This document shows, one piece after another, positions 6,367-6,528 of a DNA stretch of 6,528 nt (position 1 is its first letter; every line of letters begins with the position of its first letter). Location: the NCBI GenBank assembly GCA_964573775.1, contig CAZNKU010000068.1, positions 1 through 6,528 of the forward strand, written 5' to 3'. The DNA comes from CAZNKU01 sp964573775 (lineage in GTDB: Bacteria > Bacillota > Clostridia > Monoglobales > Firm-18). Under the pieces are notes generated by a model, which was not told the DNA's origin, did not search any database, and worked only from the letters and a program-made list of their open reading frames with translations. The translations under genes and the position numbers were made by a program.

Positions 6367-6528
6367 AAAAGACTTCTCGTACACCAAGTGCTGTTAAGGA
6401 TAAATTACTTACAATTGCTATCTTTTTTGCATACTTAAAGATTAATAATGTCTCCGACGGGTTACTTTTGTAGCAAAAGTACCAGCAGTGGATTGTACCC
6501 AATCAAACATCGCTTACACTCGTTTTCT
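6367..6528. other. Intergenic segment at the right edge with a small hairpin, possible start of a dispersed repeat
   Basis: No gene is assigned here. A frame overlapping the acetyltransferase end stays open on the plus strand until a TAG at 6471-6473. It has no ribosome site or recognisable domain, and the minus strand over the same bases is also open in one frame, so neither looks like a real gene. From about 6451 the base composition rises to about 44% G+C (34 of 78 by my count), above the neighbouring genes. A perfect 8-bp inverted repeat (TACTTTTG at 6463-6470, CAAAAGTA at 6474-6481) lies in this part and is not followed by a T-tract. The segment runs out of the window. Confidence 0.4.
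6463..6481. repeat. 8-bp perfect inverted repeat with a 3-nt loop
   Basis: TACTTTTG (6463-6470) and CAAAAGTA (6474-6481) flank TAG. Neither strand shows a following U-tract, so it is a poor intrinsic terminator. It may be a structural part of a repeat that continues past the window. Confidence 0.55.

Noticed and set aside
6348..6473. Frameshifted extension of the acetyltransferase across the A-run at 6365-6370
   Set aside because: An alternative frame stays open past the stop codon to 6471, which could suggest a sequencing indel. The annotated protein already ends in the normal ElaA-type C-terminus, so no extension is needed.
6463..6481. Hairpin as terminator of the Dus-acetyltransferase operon
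   Set aside because: There is no T-tract after the stem on the plus strand, and it lies about 100 bp beyond the stop. A terminator may lie outside the window.

Overview
The window is AT-rich (my estimate is roughly one third G+C). It carries five intact bacterial housekeeping genes in two divergent groups, plus about 160 bp of non-genic sequence at the right edge. The composition, purine-rich Shine-Dalgarno sites, consensus sigma-A promoters and gene types suggest a low-GC Firmicute, most likely of the class Clostridia. I cannot name a genus.

Layout. Left part, minus strand, read right to left: glmS (4822-3032), glucosamine-6-phosphate synthase; then trkA (2960-1602) and trkH (1592-150), the regulatory and membrane subunits of a Trk potassium uptake system. 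trkA and trkH are 9 bp apart and form one operon. A near-consensus promoter sits in the 71-bp glmS-trkA gap, and a clear intrinsic terminator lies just after trkH. Right part, plus strand: a tRNA-dihydrouridine synthase family gene (4995-5927) and, one base further on, an ElaA-like GNAT acetyltransferase gene (5929-6366). They form a translationally coupled pair driven from an extended -10 promoter. The 172-bp region between glmS and the dihydrouridine synthase gene is the divergent control region for both groups.

How the genes relate. TrkA and TrkH work together: TrkA forms the cytosolic nucleotide-binding gating ring of the TrkH channel. GlmS supplies glucosamine-6-phosphate for cell-wall synthesis and is a neighbour rather than a partner. 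The dihydrouridine synthase modifies tRNA. The substrate of the acetyltransferase is unknown.

I found no mobile-element gene, CRISPR array, tRNA or rRNA, and nothing that looks like an undescribed multi-gene system. The points most worth a second look are the right-edge segment (6367-6528), which has a composition shift and a small hairpin and may be the start of a dispersed repeat, and the apparent absence of the glmS ribozyme upstream of glmS.
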